Assembly: GCA_963794745.1 (NCBI GenBank)
Contig: CAWCEZ010000013.1
Span: 47,490-111,489 of the forward strand
Length of the DNA stretch: 64,000 nt
Direction of reading: 5' to 3'
Source of the DNA: Fen-671 sp963794745
Lineage (GTDB): Bacteria > Actinomycetota > Acidimicrobiia > Acidimicrobiales > Palsa-688
Both the position numbers and the translations under genes were made by a program. Below the pieces are notes generated by a model that did not search any database, was not told where the DNA came from, and was given only the letters and a program-made list of their open reading frames with translations. Of the stretch, positions 18,662 through 26,544 are shown in pieces (within the stretch, counting starts at the first letter, position 1; each line of letters opens with the position of its first letter).

Positions 18662-19917
18662 GGAGGGGCTTGCCACCGGCTCATCGCGCCAGCACGGTGG
18701 AGTTGCGCACCCTCTACCCCTTCGTCGTGCCCGAGGACCTCGGGGTCGACGGCTGTTTCATAGGGCGAGAGGCATCTGGCAGCCTTTTCTGTTTCGACCC
18801 ATGGGAGTGTTATGCCAAGGGCAAGTTAACGAGCCCCAATATCGTTGTCTTCGGCCAGATCGGGCGCGGCAAGTCAGCTTTCGTGAAGTCCTTCGTCTGG
18901 CGGCAGCGGATTTTCGGGCGCCATTGCTGGGTTCTTGACCCCAAGGGCGAGTACGGGGCGCTTGCGGCCGCGTCCGGTGCCACCCCTTTGCGGCTCGGCC
19001 CGGGGCTCGGTCTGTGCCTCAACCCGCTCGACGTCGCCTTGCCCGGGCCGACCGAGCAAAGCGGCCAGCCAGGCCAGTCGCCGGCACATCAACGCCGAGC
19101 TGAGCTGCTCGGCGCTCTTCTCGGGAGCTCTCTGGGGCGACCGCTGCTCCCGCAGGAGCGGGCGGCCGCGGACGTCGCCTTGGCGGCTGCCGAAGAGCGG
19201 ACGGCGCTACCCACCCTTCCGCTCGTAGCCGAGGCATTGCTCCGCCCCGAGGAGCGCCAGGCCAGGTTGCTCGGCACGGACGTGGAGGGCCTGCGCCAGG
19301 ACGGCAGGCAGGTCGCCCTCGAGCTGTGGCGGCTCGTCCACGGCGACCTCGCTGGGATGTTCGACGCAGAGACCTCACCGGGGCTGGACTTCTCGGCGGG
19401 GGTGGTCGTGCTGGACCTTTCGCGCCTTTACGCCTCGCCGGCCCTCGGCCTGCTCATGGTCTGTGCCCTCTCGTGGCTCCAGAGCACATTGGCGGTGGGA
19501 TTGGCTACCAAGCGACTTGTGGTCCTCGACGAGGCGTGGGCACTGCTCAGCCACCTTGCGACAGCTCGTTGGCTGCAAGCGACCTTCAAGCTTTCCCGTT
19601 CCTATGGCGTAGCCAACGTCGCTGTCGTGCACCGCCTCTCAGATCTCAAGGCGGCCGGCCAGGAGGGTTCTGAGCAGCAGAGGCTTGCTGAGGGCCTCCT
19701 CGCGGACGCCGAGACCCGGGTCGTTTTCGGGCAGGCCCCCGGAGAGGCCGAGCGGGCCGGCGAACTGCTCGGGCTCTCCCGCAATGAGCAGGCTCTCCTG
19801 TGCCAGCTCCCGAGGGGTGTCGCTCTTTGGCGGGTGGGCCAGACCTCGTTCCTTGTCGAGCACGAGCTCTCCCCAGAGGAGCTGGCGCTCGCCGACACAG
19901 ACGGTGCCATGCGTTAG
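18631..19917 (+). CDS. VirB4-like T4SS ATPase
   Basis: This 428-residue P-loop ATPase has Walker A FGQIGRGKSAFVKSF, followed by VLDPKGEYGAL, and Walker B RLVVLDEAWALL; later motifs include NVAVVHRLSDL and GLSRNEQALLCQLPRGVALW, as in VirB4/TraC. It lacks the long N-terminal domain of full-size VirB4, matching the idea that SCO6880 supplies it. ATG 18631 overlaps the previous gene; an in-frame TTG at 18670 right after AGGAGG is an alternative. Parts of its 3' end recur at 29118-29204 and 29946-30046. No VirD4-type coupling ATPase follows. Confidence 0.88.
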   Translation: MGSAYGEGRVRRGLPPAHRASTVELRTLYPFVVPEDLGVDGCFIGREASGSLFCFDPWECYAKGKLTSPNIVVFGQIGRGKSAFVKSFVWRQRIFGRHCWVLDPKGEYGALAAASGATPLRLGPGLGLCLNPLDVALPGPTEQSGQPGQSPAHQRRAELLGALLGSSLGRPLLPQERAAADVALAAAEERTALPTLPLVAEALLRPEERQARLLGTDVEGLRQDGRQVALELWRLVHGDLAGMFDAETSPGLDFSAGVVVLDLSRLYASPALGLLMVCALSWLQSTLAVGLATKRLVVLDEAWALLSHLATARWLQATFKLSRSYGVANVAVVHRLSDLKAAGQEGSEQQRLAEGLLADAETRVVFGQAPGEAERAGELLGLSRNEQALLCQLPRGVALWRVGQTSFLVEHELSPEELALADTDGAMR

Positions 19918-19947
19918 TCGCCCGCTCGTTAGCCTGCGATTTTGGAC
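19848..19947 (+). repeat. Left copy of the VirB4 3'-end junction repeat
   Basis: The last 70 bases of the VirB4-like gene, plus about 30 bases after its stop codon, recur at 29946-30046. By eye the coding part is about 80% identical without gaps, and the part after the stop matches about 15 of 20 bases with one 1-base shift. A third copy at 29118-29204 shares a 29-base exact match (19840-19868 with 29129-29157). Together they delimit the accessory island. Between 19948 and the MarR gene at 20170 I see no gene. Confidence 0.85.
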
Positions 19948-20169
19948 GTCCGCGTCTTCACTTCGGTAGCGGCGCGGCTCTTGGGTGGAGCTCCAGGTGG
20001 GCGGCGCCGGCTCATTGACCACTATTGGTGGCTCCCAATGGTCGCCTTGGGAGGGGCGCTGCGTTCCTGTCCGCCCTCGGCACCCTGAAAGGCCAGCCAA
20101 CCATCGTCAACGGCGGCTACTTCCTGCGAGCCTTGACACTCATCCGATTATGATGTATCTTTTTGTGAT

Positions 20170-20658
20170 GTGAATCCGATGACCCTCTTCCTCCTCGGCC
20201 GCCGGCTCATGCAGATCGCCGAAGGCGCTCTACCAGGGGGCAAGAGGACTACAAGCGCGCGACTGGTCTTCGTCGATGTTGCGTACCACCCGAACAGCTC
20301 GATCACTGAGATCACCGAGCGGACAGGCTTTCCTCAGAGCCTTGTGTCGACGGCAGTGGCCAGGTTGCGAGACCTAGGGCTGCTGGAGAGCAGCTCTGAC
20401 CCTTTGGACCACCGCCGGACATTGGTGCGTACCACCCCTGCGCTCAAGGCCGTCCAGGGACGGCTGGGCTCGGTGCCTATCGACGACATCCTGGCCAAGG
20501 TGCTGGCTGTTGAGGACCGGGGCCAAGTACCGGAGGTTGTCGCCGCGCTCGACCTGCTCACTCGCCTGCTGACCCCCGAGGTGGTGTGCGAAGACCAAGT
20601 GACATCGCCTCCAAGTTGGGCCAAACCGCTACCGCCCAAAGAACCCAACCCCCAATGA
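20170..20658 (+). CDS. MarR-family transcriptional regulator
   Basis: This 162-residue protein has a winged helix: SARLVFVDVAYHPNSSITEI, TERTGFPQSLVSTAVARLRD, LGLLESSSDPLDHRRTLVRT. The S-x-V-S recognition helix and the DHRRTLV wing are typical of MarR regulators. The start is GTG 20170. It heads a run with a 45-codon gene, an ABC ATPase, an ABC permease and a 19-codon gene, and probably controls export from that operon in response to a small ligand. Confidence 0.8.
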   Translation: MNPMTLFLLGRRLMQIAEGALPGGKRTTSARLVFVDVAYHPNSSITEITERTGFPQSLVSTAVARLRDLGLLESSSDPLDHRRTLVRTTPALKAVQGRLGSVPIDDILAKVLAVEDRGQVPEVVAALDLLTRLLTPEVVCEDQVTSPPSWAKPLPPKEPNPQ

Positions 20659-20697
20659 CGGGCAACCAACCTCAACGGCGGACAAAGGAGCTAGCTG

Positions 20698-20835
20698 ATG
20701 TCGTTGTTATTTCGCAGTCGTTACCGACCGCTCGTCTGGACCGTGGCCGGCGCCATTGCCCAGCACGAATTGCTGGCCAAGCGTCTTGCGCCCAAGGGCC
20801 GCTCGAGCCAGGCGCCGGCGAGGAACATCGATTGA
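20698..20835 (+). CDS. Small 45-residue protein, start of ABC exporter operon
   Basis: ATG 20698 has an AAAGGAG site 7 bases upstream and its TGA overlaps the TTG start of the next gene, so translation is likely coupled. The product begins MSLLFRSRYRPLVWTVAGAI and ends in a basic, hydrophilic tail (AKRLAPKGRSS). It is cationic with one amphipathic segment. It could be a peptide substrate of the exporter, a leader peptide or a small membrane partner. I recognise no family. Confidence 0.6.
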   Translation: MSLLFRSRYRPLVWTVAGAIAQHELLAKRLAPKGRSSQAPARNID

Positions 20836-21621
20836 GCGGCACTGAGCAACCACGAAGGGACGTCATTTTGGACGTCCGCGACCTCTCCGTGTCCTACCGG
20901 GCAACTAAGGCCGTCAACAGGGTGAGCCTGCATATCAACCGCGGGGAGATCTTCGGTCTTCTCGGGCCCGAACGGCGCGGGCAAGACCAGCACTCTCAGC
21001 GCCATCGAGGGCCTGCTCAAGCCCGGTTCGGGGACAGTGCTGGTGGACGGCGTCGACGTCCACCGGCACCCGGCTCAGGCCAAGTCAAAAATGGGCGTTC
21101 AACTCCAGGCCACAAGCTTCCAGGCGCAGCTAACTATCAAGCAAATCGTCCAGCTGTACGCCGGGCTCTACGGTATCGAGTTTTCAGACGGCCGGATCAC
21201 CGAAGGGCTCAGCACCATCGGACTGGGCCACGAATCGCCCAAGTTCTTCAAGCAGCTTTCTGGCGGCCAACAGCAGCGACTTTCGCTTTTCATCGCCGTG
21301 ATCCACGACCCGGTGCTGCTCTTGCTGGACGAACCGACCTCCGGCCTTGACCCCCAATCGCGTCGTCAATTGTGGTCGCGCATCGAGCACCTAAGCGACC
21401 AGGGGAGCAGCATCTTGCTCACCACGCACTCAATGGAAGAGGCCCAGGCGGTATGTGACAGGGTCGCCATCATCGACCATGGCACCGTGCTGGCCACCGG
21501 TGCACCGGAGGAGCTGATCGACGAGCACAGGGACGACCCTCTTGTCCGTCAGGCTGCTCGCGGCGCAGTGACACTCGAAGACGTCTTTATCGGCCTCACC
21601 GGGAGCGAGATCCGTGACTAG
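20832..21621 (+). CDS. ABC exporter ATP-binding subunit (DrrA-like), frameshifted
   Basis: It starts at TTG 20832 (MSGTEQPRRDVILDVRDLSV). Removing one base near 20970 restores Walker A as GLLGPNGAGKTSTLSAIEGL. The rest is intact: Q-loop region MGVQLQATSFQAQLTIKQIV, signature QLSGGQQQRLSLF, Walker B VLLLLDEPTSGLDP, and H-loop ILLTTHSMEEAQAVCD. This is the CcmA/DrrA-type ATPase that pairs with an ABC-2 permease, whose gene overlaps by 8 bases. The extra G at GGGCCC-G-AACGGC looks like an error, since everything else is conserved. Confidence 0.88.
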
Positions 21622-22387
21622 CAGCTCATCGATTGCCGCCACATCAAACACCCGTCCTATCCTCGGCTCGCTCTTACGGGCTGACTTCATCGTCTTTTTG
21701 AAGAACCGACGATCCCTGATCATGAGCATCTTGCTCCCTTACCTCATCCTGGAGTCCACAAATTCCAAAACGGGCACGGCAAACTTAGGAGGACCGCTCT
21801 TTGTCATCGCGCTGAGCATCACCTACGGCATTGCCTCCACATCGATCATGGGGTACTCCCTCGCCACGGCGCGCGACCGGGAGAAGGGAGTCTTCCAGCG
21901 CCTACGGGTCACGCCGGCGTCCACCGGGGCCATCATGGGGAGCCGACTGATCGTGCAGGTACTGGCCAACCTGGTCATCGCGCTGGTCGTTGTCGTCCTC
22001 GGCGCCCGGGTCCACCATCTTTCGTTATCCGTCGGCCAGTACGGACTGGTTCTCCTCGTCTCCATCCTGGGCGGCACCATGTTCTTGTGCATCGCTCAGG
22101 CGCTGGTTGCTTTGGTGAAGTCCTCCGAGACGGTCAACTCCACTGCGCGCTTGCTCTACATCGGCCTCATATTGCTTGGGCTCCTCGGCCAGGGCGGCAC
22201 GCTTGGCCACCCGTGGGGCACCGTTGTCGAATGGAGCCCGGTGGGCACGGTCATGACCCTCTTCGCCGGTGTGCTCCACCTGTCCGCCTGGGACGCTCGC
22301 GACCTCGAGTCACTGTTGGTCTCGGTCGGCTATGTCGTTGTGTTCGCCACCATCGGCATCCGCTGGTTCCAATGGGAGGTGCGATGA
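21614..22387 (+). CDS. ABC-2 type permease (drug/peptide exporter)
   Basis: This 257-residue protein has six hydrophobic segments in ABC-2 order, including ITYGIASTSIMGYSLATARD, REKGVFQRLRVTPASTGAIM, VLANLVIALVVVVLGARV and LLYIGLILLGLLGQGGT. The EKGVFQRLRVTP block is the usual cytoplasmic coupling loop of DrrB-like permeases. The start is GTG 21614 inside the end of the ATPase gene. With its ATPase it should form an exporter; the substrate is unknown, and the tiny downstream gene is a candidate. Confidence 0.87.
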   Translation: MTSSSSIAATSNTRPILGSLLRADFIVFLKNRRSLIMSILLPYLILESTNSKTGTANLGGPLFVIALSITYGIASTSIMGYSLATARDREKGVFQRLRVTPASTGAIMGSRLIVQVLANLVIALVVVVLGARVHHLSLSVGQYGLVLLVSILGGTMFLCIAQALVALVKSSETVNSTARLLYIGLILLGLLGQGGTLGHPWGTVVEWSPVGTVMTLFAGVLHLSAWDARDLESLLVSVGYVVVFATIGIRWFQWEVR

Positions 22388-22415
22388 TGCCTTGTTCCAT
22401 AAAGGAGGTGACACC

Positions 22416-22475
22416 ATGATCTTCCTGATCAGAAAGCTGGTCCGGTTTTTCCAGGCCCGGCGCGCCAGTCGCTGA
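22416..22475 (+). CDS. Tiny cationic amphipathic peptide gene (19 residues)
   Basis: The product is MIFLIRKLVRFFQARRASR. It is preceded by AAAGGAGGTGA, a full complement of the 16S 3' end, 5 bases before ATG 22416; this is the strongest ribosome site noticed in the window. The peptide carries six positive charges and no acid. Hydrophobic residues (FLI, LV, FF) alternate with R6, K7 and R10 as in an amphipathic helix. It lies 28 bases after the ABC permease in the same operon. It may be a leaderless membrane-active peptide exported by the transporter, or a small regulatory peptide. Both are inferences. Confidence 0.55.
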   Translation: MIFLIRKLVRFFQARRASR

Positions 22476-22917
22476 GGCGGTCGACCGCGCTGAGGGTGCC
22501 GGGGCCGGGAGCAACGTCCGTCACTCTGGCAGAATGAAGCGACGAACGGCCCACGCTCACATTCACGCCACGTCGATCCCACGACCAAGTCGCGCTCGGC
22601 GCCCATGAGCCACAAACATCAGGCGTGCGCCGCTCTTGGCCGACCAGCGCCGATGAGTGAGCCGAGTGCCTTAGGGTTCTTCGTAAATTTAGGCTGCCGC
22701 ATGAAAGCGGGCTTCCTTCCTCAGACGTCGCCAATAATGAATAATCTCGGGTCGGCACCCTGACGTAAGAAGAATCCCTTTGACTACACGATATTCGGCG
22801 ATCGTGCGCAAATCCGCCGAGGCGGCCAGGCCGACAATATCGCGAACATAACACCGGGCAGCGTGCCGCGACGATCTTCTACAGTTCGATGCGGCTCATG
22901 GGTCTGCCGGGGGAAAA
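22476..22917. other. Non-coding stretch after the exporter operon
   Basis: No convincing gene is seen here. Base composition drops in the middle (around 22700-22770). A minus-strand open frame covers most of it but shows no recognisable motif and no ribosome site. It may hold the promoter of the nucleotidyltransferase gene. Confidence 0.5.
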
Positions 22918-23769
22918 TTGCTGGCACCCGTGCCAGGGGCCGAGCAGTATAGGGGGGTGGAAGACCCCGCCTTCGAAGCGTGGATGGTCTCCGAGCTAGC
23001 GACGCTTCCCGGCGTGCTCGCCGTCACCTTGGGCGGGTCCCGTGCTCAGAGCACTCACAGGCCTGATAGCGACTGGGACTACGCCGTGTACTACCGGGGC
23101 GTCTTCGACCCGGGCGCTCTTCGGGCCAAGGGCTGGGCCGGACAGGTCTCAGAGGTCGGCGGCTGGGGCGGGGGCGTCATGAACGGTGGCGCGTGGTTGA
23201 CGATCGATGAAAGGCGCGTCGATGTCCACTACCGAGACCTCGACGAGGTGGAGCATTGGTGTGCTGAGGCTACGGCCGGGCGCTTCAAAAAAGAGCTGCT
23301 CCTGTTTTACGCCGCTGGCATCCCTACGTACGTGGTGATGGCCGAACTGGCCACCAACCAGGTGCTGGCCGGCGAGCTGCCACGCCCTCGCTACCCGGGG
23401 GTCTTGGCCACGAACGCGGGGCGCCGCTGGCACGGTGATGCTCTGGCGAGCCTGGGCTACGCCTCCGCTGCGCTTGGCAACCGCGGCGACGTGGCCGTTG
23501 CCCTCGCCAATGCCTCACGTGGGCTCATAGAGGTGGCGCACTCCGTCCTGGCGTCCCAGGAACAGTGGGTGCTAAATGAGAAGGGCATCGTGGCGCGCGC
23601 CGGCCTGGCGGCGGACACGAGATTGCTCGTCGCCGCCACAGACACCCGAGCGCTCCAGGCGGCCATCGCTGCGATCACTGCCCATGTGCAAAGCCTCACC
23701 TCGGGTGACTTGTCACCGGAGCTCGCCACTGAGGGTCTCGGAGCCCGACGACAGAAAGGGGCGACCTGA
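22918..23769 (+). CDS. Nucleotidyltransferase-domain protein
   Basis: This 283-residue protein has the nucleotidyltransferase fold signature LAVTLGGSRAQSTHRPDSDW followed by DYAVYY (GGS...DxD), and a third acidic strand RRVDVHYRDLDEVE. The C-terminal half is helical, with RWHGDALASLGYASAALGNR resembling the nucleotide-binding helical domain of aminoglycoside adenylyltransferase-like proteins. It could modify a drug or act on RNA or protein; the substrate cannot be told. The start is TTG 22918. It lies alone in the accessory island, followed by a strong palindrome at 23824. Confidence 0.75.
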   Translation: MLAPVPGAEQYRGVEDPAFEAWMVSELATLPGVLAVTLGGSRAQSTHRPDSDWDYAVYYRGVFDPGALRAKGWAGQVSEVGGWGGGVMNGGAWLTIDERRVDVHYRDLDEVEHWCAEATAGRFKKELLLFYAAGIPTYVVMAELATNQVLAGELPRPRYPGVLATNAGRRWHGDALASLGYASAALGNRGDVAVALANASRGLIEVAHSVLASQEQWVLNEKGIVARAGLAADTRLLVAATDTRALQAAIAAITAHVQSLTSGDLSPELATEGLGARRQKGAT

Positions 23770-23823
23770 GCGCGTGACGGCGCCCTTTCCGGTTGTCTGG
23801 CGCCAGTGAAATAGTCGGCGTGC

Positions 23824-23852
23824 TGGTCGGCACCGGGACCCGGTGCCGACCA
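23824..23852. terminator. 29-bp near-perfect palindrome, possible terminator or protein site
   Basis: Arms TGGTCGGCACCGGG and CCCGGTGCCGACCA pair over 14 bp around a single central A. It lies 55 bases after the nucleotidyltransferase stop. There is no T-tract after it, and a one-base loop must open to form a hairpin, so it may instead be a dimer-binding site or a recombination site. I class it as a terminator with low confidence. Confidence 0.4.
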
Positions 23853-23999
23853 AGGAGCAACCACGGTCAGTGGTGGCCCGCCGGCGCCTCTAGCCGTCGC
23901 TCGGGGGTCGCCGCGACGCTGTTAATGACTGTGGCCGGCTCGTGACGAGCAGGTCGTTATGGCCGCCGTCGGCGGTTGCTACGGTCGTCCCGTGGCGGC

Positions 24000-24560
24000 T
24001 CAGACGTGATCGCTTCTGCGCCGATCCTCAGCAGCGGAGCGTCTCCGACGCTGTGTGAGGTTGCCGACGATGAGGCTGAGGGTGAAGTCGAACCGTTCGT
24101 GCCCTGTACCGGAGGTCAGCTCGGCCGCGTGCTGTCTGGTCTGAGGGAACTGGTCGACGGGAAGTGCGGTGAACCGACGCATCAGTTCGTCGCGACTGAC
24201 GATCCAGTTGTCACCGTGATGCGCCTGTCGGAGCGCGACTAGGGAGAGTTCCAGTGCGTAGGCGCTGACGTAGAGCAGGAGGGCGTTGATCGCCCAAGCT
24301 GCTTGTGGCTCGATGCGCCGGCGAGGAGGATGGCCAGCATTCTTTCGCCGACCTTCAGCACGTCGAGGTTCGTGGGGGCCATGGCTAGCGCGGCACGGGA
24401 GATGCCGGGGAACTTCAGGTACTGGTCGCGGATCTGGTGCGCAGACATCGAGGATCTGCTCGCGCCAGGTGGCCGGATCGGGTTCAGGCAGTTCCAGATC
24501 GGCGCAGGAGCCGTCTTGTGGCGACCGGCGTCGAACAACCTCTGTACCCGCCCGGCGAAG
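24000..24560 (-). pseudogene. Decayed TetR-family regulator (C-terminal domain)
   Basis: Three reading frames on the minus strand together give a TetR C-terminal domain: PATWREQILDVCA, then HQIRDQYLKFPGISRAALAM, APTNLDVLKVGERMLAILLA, then AAWAINALLLYVSAYALELS and DELMRRFTALPVDQFPQTRQ, with FDFTLSLIVGNLTQ. Breaks lie near 24437 and 24295, one an insertion and one a deletion. No DNA-binding N-terminus is found upstream, where the hydrolase gene ends. Unlike the single-indel genes elsewhere, this is a true remnant. Confidence 0.7.
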
Positions 24561-24695
24561 TCTGGCTCGGCCTGTTCGATCACCCTCGACGCTGGCACGT
24601 CTGCGAATTGTACGGGCGCTTGGCCTGGCCCGGGCGGGCCCGTTGTCACCTTGGTGGCGTGCCTTTCCCCAGGGTGATGTGACCCCCGCAGTTCT

Positions 24696-25361
24696 CTAAG
24701 GCTCTTCGCCTGCCACCAGCTCGGCCCGGTAGGCCTCAAGCCGCTGCACGAGCTCGCGGGGATGGGCGAGGGCGGGCAGGTGGCCACTGTCCATCTCGTC
24801 TGGCACGATGCCGAGGCGCTGCCGCACGACCCGGTGCTGGAACTCGATAGGAAAGAAACGGTCCTCCCTGCAGGCTAGAAAGCGCGTTGGTATGTCGGGC
24901 CAGGCGGGCAGCGGCCAGGGCCTTTGGAACGGGCTCTGCGACTGGTCCCGGACGTGACGGCCAGCTTCGGTCGCTAGGTCCGCAGTCAGGTCGTGACAGA
25001 AGATTGCGACGGGATCGAACGGTTCGGGGAAAACGTGGCCCGTGTTCGCCCACCACTCCCCAGGAGCTTCCCCGGGCCGTGGGACCATCGCCGCCACCAA
25101 GACCATCAGGTCGACCGGGACCCGCGTCGCAACCAAGGGGGCGGTGAACCCCGCCAGGGACTGAGCGACGACCACGATCTGGCGCCGGCGACCGATGGCA
25201 TCGACGACGACGTCCGCGTACTCGGCAAGCCCGGCCGCGTCGTCGTCGCAGGGCAGGTCCGGGGACACCACGTCGTGGCCAAGGGCCTCCAGCTCGGGCC
25301 TAACGAGGTGCCAGTACCACGAGCTGGTTCCCGCCCCATGGATCAGCGCGTACGTAGTCAT
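24696..25361 (-). CDS. Alpha/beta hydrolase
   Basis: This 221-residue protein begins TTYALIHGAGTSSWYWHLVR (oxyanion loop HGAG) and has the nucleophile elbow VVVAQSLAGFTAPL (S in AQSLAG). The likely catalytic Asp is in FLACREDRFF and the His in MDSGHLPALAHP. This matches short esterase-like hydrolases of the methylesterase/salicylate-binding type. It lies next to the tetR remnant in the island; the substrate is unknown. Confidence 0.87.
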   Translation of the reverse strand: MTTYALIHGAGTSSWYWHLVRPELEALGHDVVSPDLPCDDDAAGLAEYADVVVDAIGRRRQIVVVAQSLAGFTAPLVATRVPVDLMVLVAAMVPRPGEAPGEWWANTGHVFPEPFDPVAIFCHDLTADLATEAGRHVRDQSQSPFQRPWPLPAWPDIPTRFLACREDRFFPIEFQHRVVRQRLGIVPDEMDSGHLPALAHPRELVQRLEAYRAELVAGEEP

Positions 25362-25552
25362 AAATCACTCAGACGTTAGCGGCGTCTCGAATCATCGCCG
25401 TGGCCCACTCGTGCATTGAGAACTTGATGGCTGGGTGCTGGCTTAGCGCCCGGCCACCCCGTGGTTCTCGAGTGTCGCGGCCTTCCCGTCATAAACCGGC
25501 GGACACGGCGCTCCGTGCATCGCACCGTGTCCCGCCTTGCCACCTCACGAGC

Positions 25553-25705
25553 CTCAACGCTGTAGTAGAGACCAACGCGGCTGCGGTTCATCTTCGGCAG
25601 TCACTGGGCTTCCGGGTCATCGGGACGGTGCAGGAGGCGTTCGACCACCGACATCACGGCCTAGTCGGCCTCCACGTGATGTATGAACTGACGGCGGCGA
25701 GCTGA
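25553..25705 (+). pseudogene. 3' fragment of a GNAT acetyltransferase gene
   Basis: The frame ending at 25705 encodes LNAVVETNAAAVHLRQSLGF, RVIGTVQEAFDHRHHGLVGL, HVMYELTAAS. This is the C-terminal end (motifs A/B) of a GNAT acyltransferase. The N-terminal two thirds are absent: the upstream 180 bases show no matching frame. It is a truncated remnant in the accessory island. No other gene is seen between 25362 and 25976. Confidence 0.7.
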
Positions 25706-25976
25706 CTGGGAGCGCCAGTCCGTCGATGTACTGGAGAGCAGTGTCGTCGAAAGACCCAAGCGGGGACGCCCTGCTCGGGCGACCGCAGTGTCGCGGCGGA
25801 TGATCGTAGGCCCCGGGACGGGGTCTTCACTCCGCCGAGCGGTTCGGGTCCTCCGCATCTACTGTGCCCGACCCGGGGCGGGGAATGTTGGGCTTCAGGT
25901 GTCGAACCTGACCTCGCCGCTCGTGGACTTGGTGAGCGGTGCGCCGGGCGCCGACGTCAAGGAAAGGAACCAGTCG

Positions 25977-26492
25977 ATGTCCACTTTTATCTCCACGTCT
26001 CCCGTCATCATCGCGTCTCCCGACATCATCGCGTCTCCCGACATCACCACGTCTCCCGACATCACTATGTCTCCCGTCATCACCACGTCTCCCGTCATCA
26101 CTGTGGGGTGTGCCGGGCCCAGGTTGACGAGGACATTGCCCCGGGCCACGCTCGCGCAGGGTGTGCTGGCTGCCTCGGTCACGACCGCCGCCGCGGTTGC
26201 CTTGCGGGCGGGCGGGGTACCGCTGGCCGTGCACGGCAAGATCGCCCTCGCCAGCTTCGCCCAGCTCACCTTCGTCGCCGCGGTCATCGCGGGGGTGCTC
26301 GTCGGGTGGCTGAGCCGGCGCAGCGCTGTCCCCCGTCAGCGGTTCTTCCAGATAACCATCGGGCTCACAGTCCTGTCCTTGCTGGTGCCCGCAGCGTTCG
26401 CCGACACCGCCGCCAGCAAGATCGCCCTTGTTGGCCTGCACCTGATCGCGGCGGCCATCATTGTCCCAGTGCTCGCAAGGCACGCCGACTGA
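25977..26492 (+). CDS. DUF6069-like four-helix membrane protein with repeat leader
   Basis: ATG 25977 follows AAGGAAAGGAACC. The first 45 residues are hydrophilic, with six repeats of the type SP(D/V)Ixx encoded by an 18-bp tandem array (25995-26102). After TRTLPRATLAQGVLA come four hydrophobic segments: GVLAASVTTAAAVALRAG, FAQLTFVAAVIAGVLVGWL, FFQITIGLTVLSLLVPAAF, IALVGLHLIAAAIIVPVLA. This matches small actinobacterial DUF6069 proteins, whose function is unknown. It precedes the YCII/sigma pair by 52 bases. Confidence 0.75.
   Translation: MSTFISTSPVIIASPDIIASPDITTSPDITMSPVITTSPVITVGCAGPRLTRTLPRATLAQGVLAASVTTAAAVALRAGGVPLAVHGKIALASFAQLTFVAAVIAGVLVGWLSRRSAVPRQRFFQITIGLTVLSLLVPAAFADTAASKIALVGLHLIAAAIIVPVLARHAD
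25995..26102 (+). repeat. 18-bp tandem repeat, 6 imperfect copies
   Basis: Six units of the form (A/G)(C/T)GTCTCCCG(A/T)CATCA(C/T)(C/T) follow each other exactly at 18-bp spacing and encode hexapeptides such as SPDIIA in the start of the DUF6069-like protein. Variation is mostly at a few positions per unit, so the array has started to diverge. Confidence 0.93.
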
Positions 26493-26544
26493 GCCGCTGG
26501 CCCACCCACCATTGACCCAGCCACTACCGAATGGAGCAACCAAG

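Noticed and set aside
20586..20831. Long N-terminal extension of the ABC ATPase back to 20586
   Set aside because: It overlaps the end of the MarR gene and the 45-codon gene; the conserved ATPase begins after TTG 20832.
22429..22854. Minus-strand frame of 141 codons after the exporter operon
   Set aside because: No motif, no ribosome site, and it runs antisense through the 19-codon gene.
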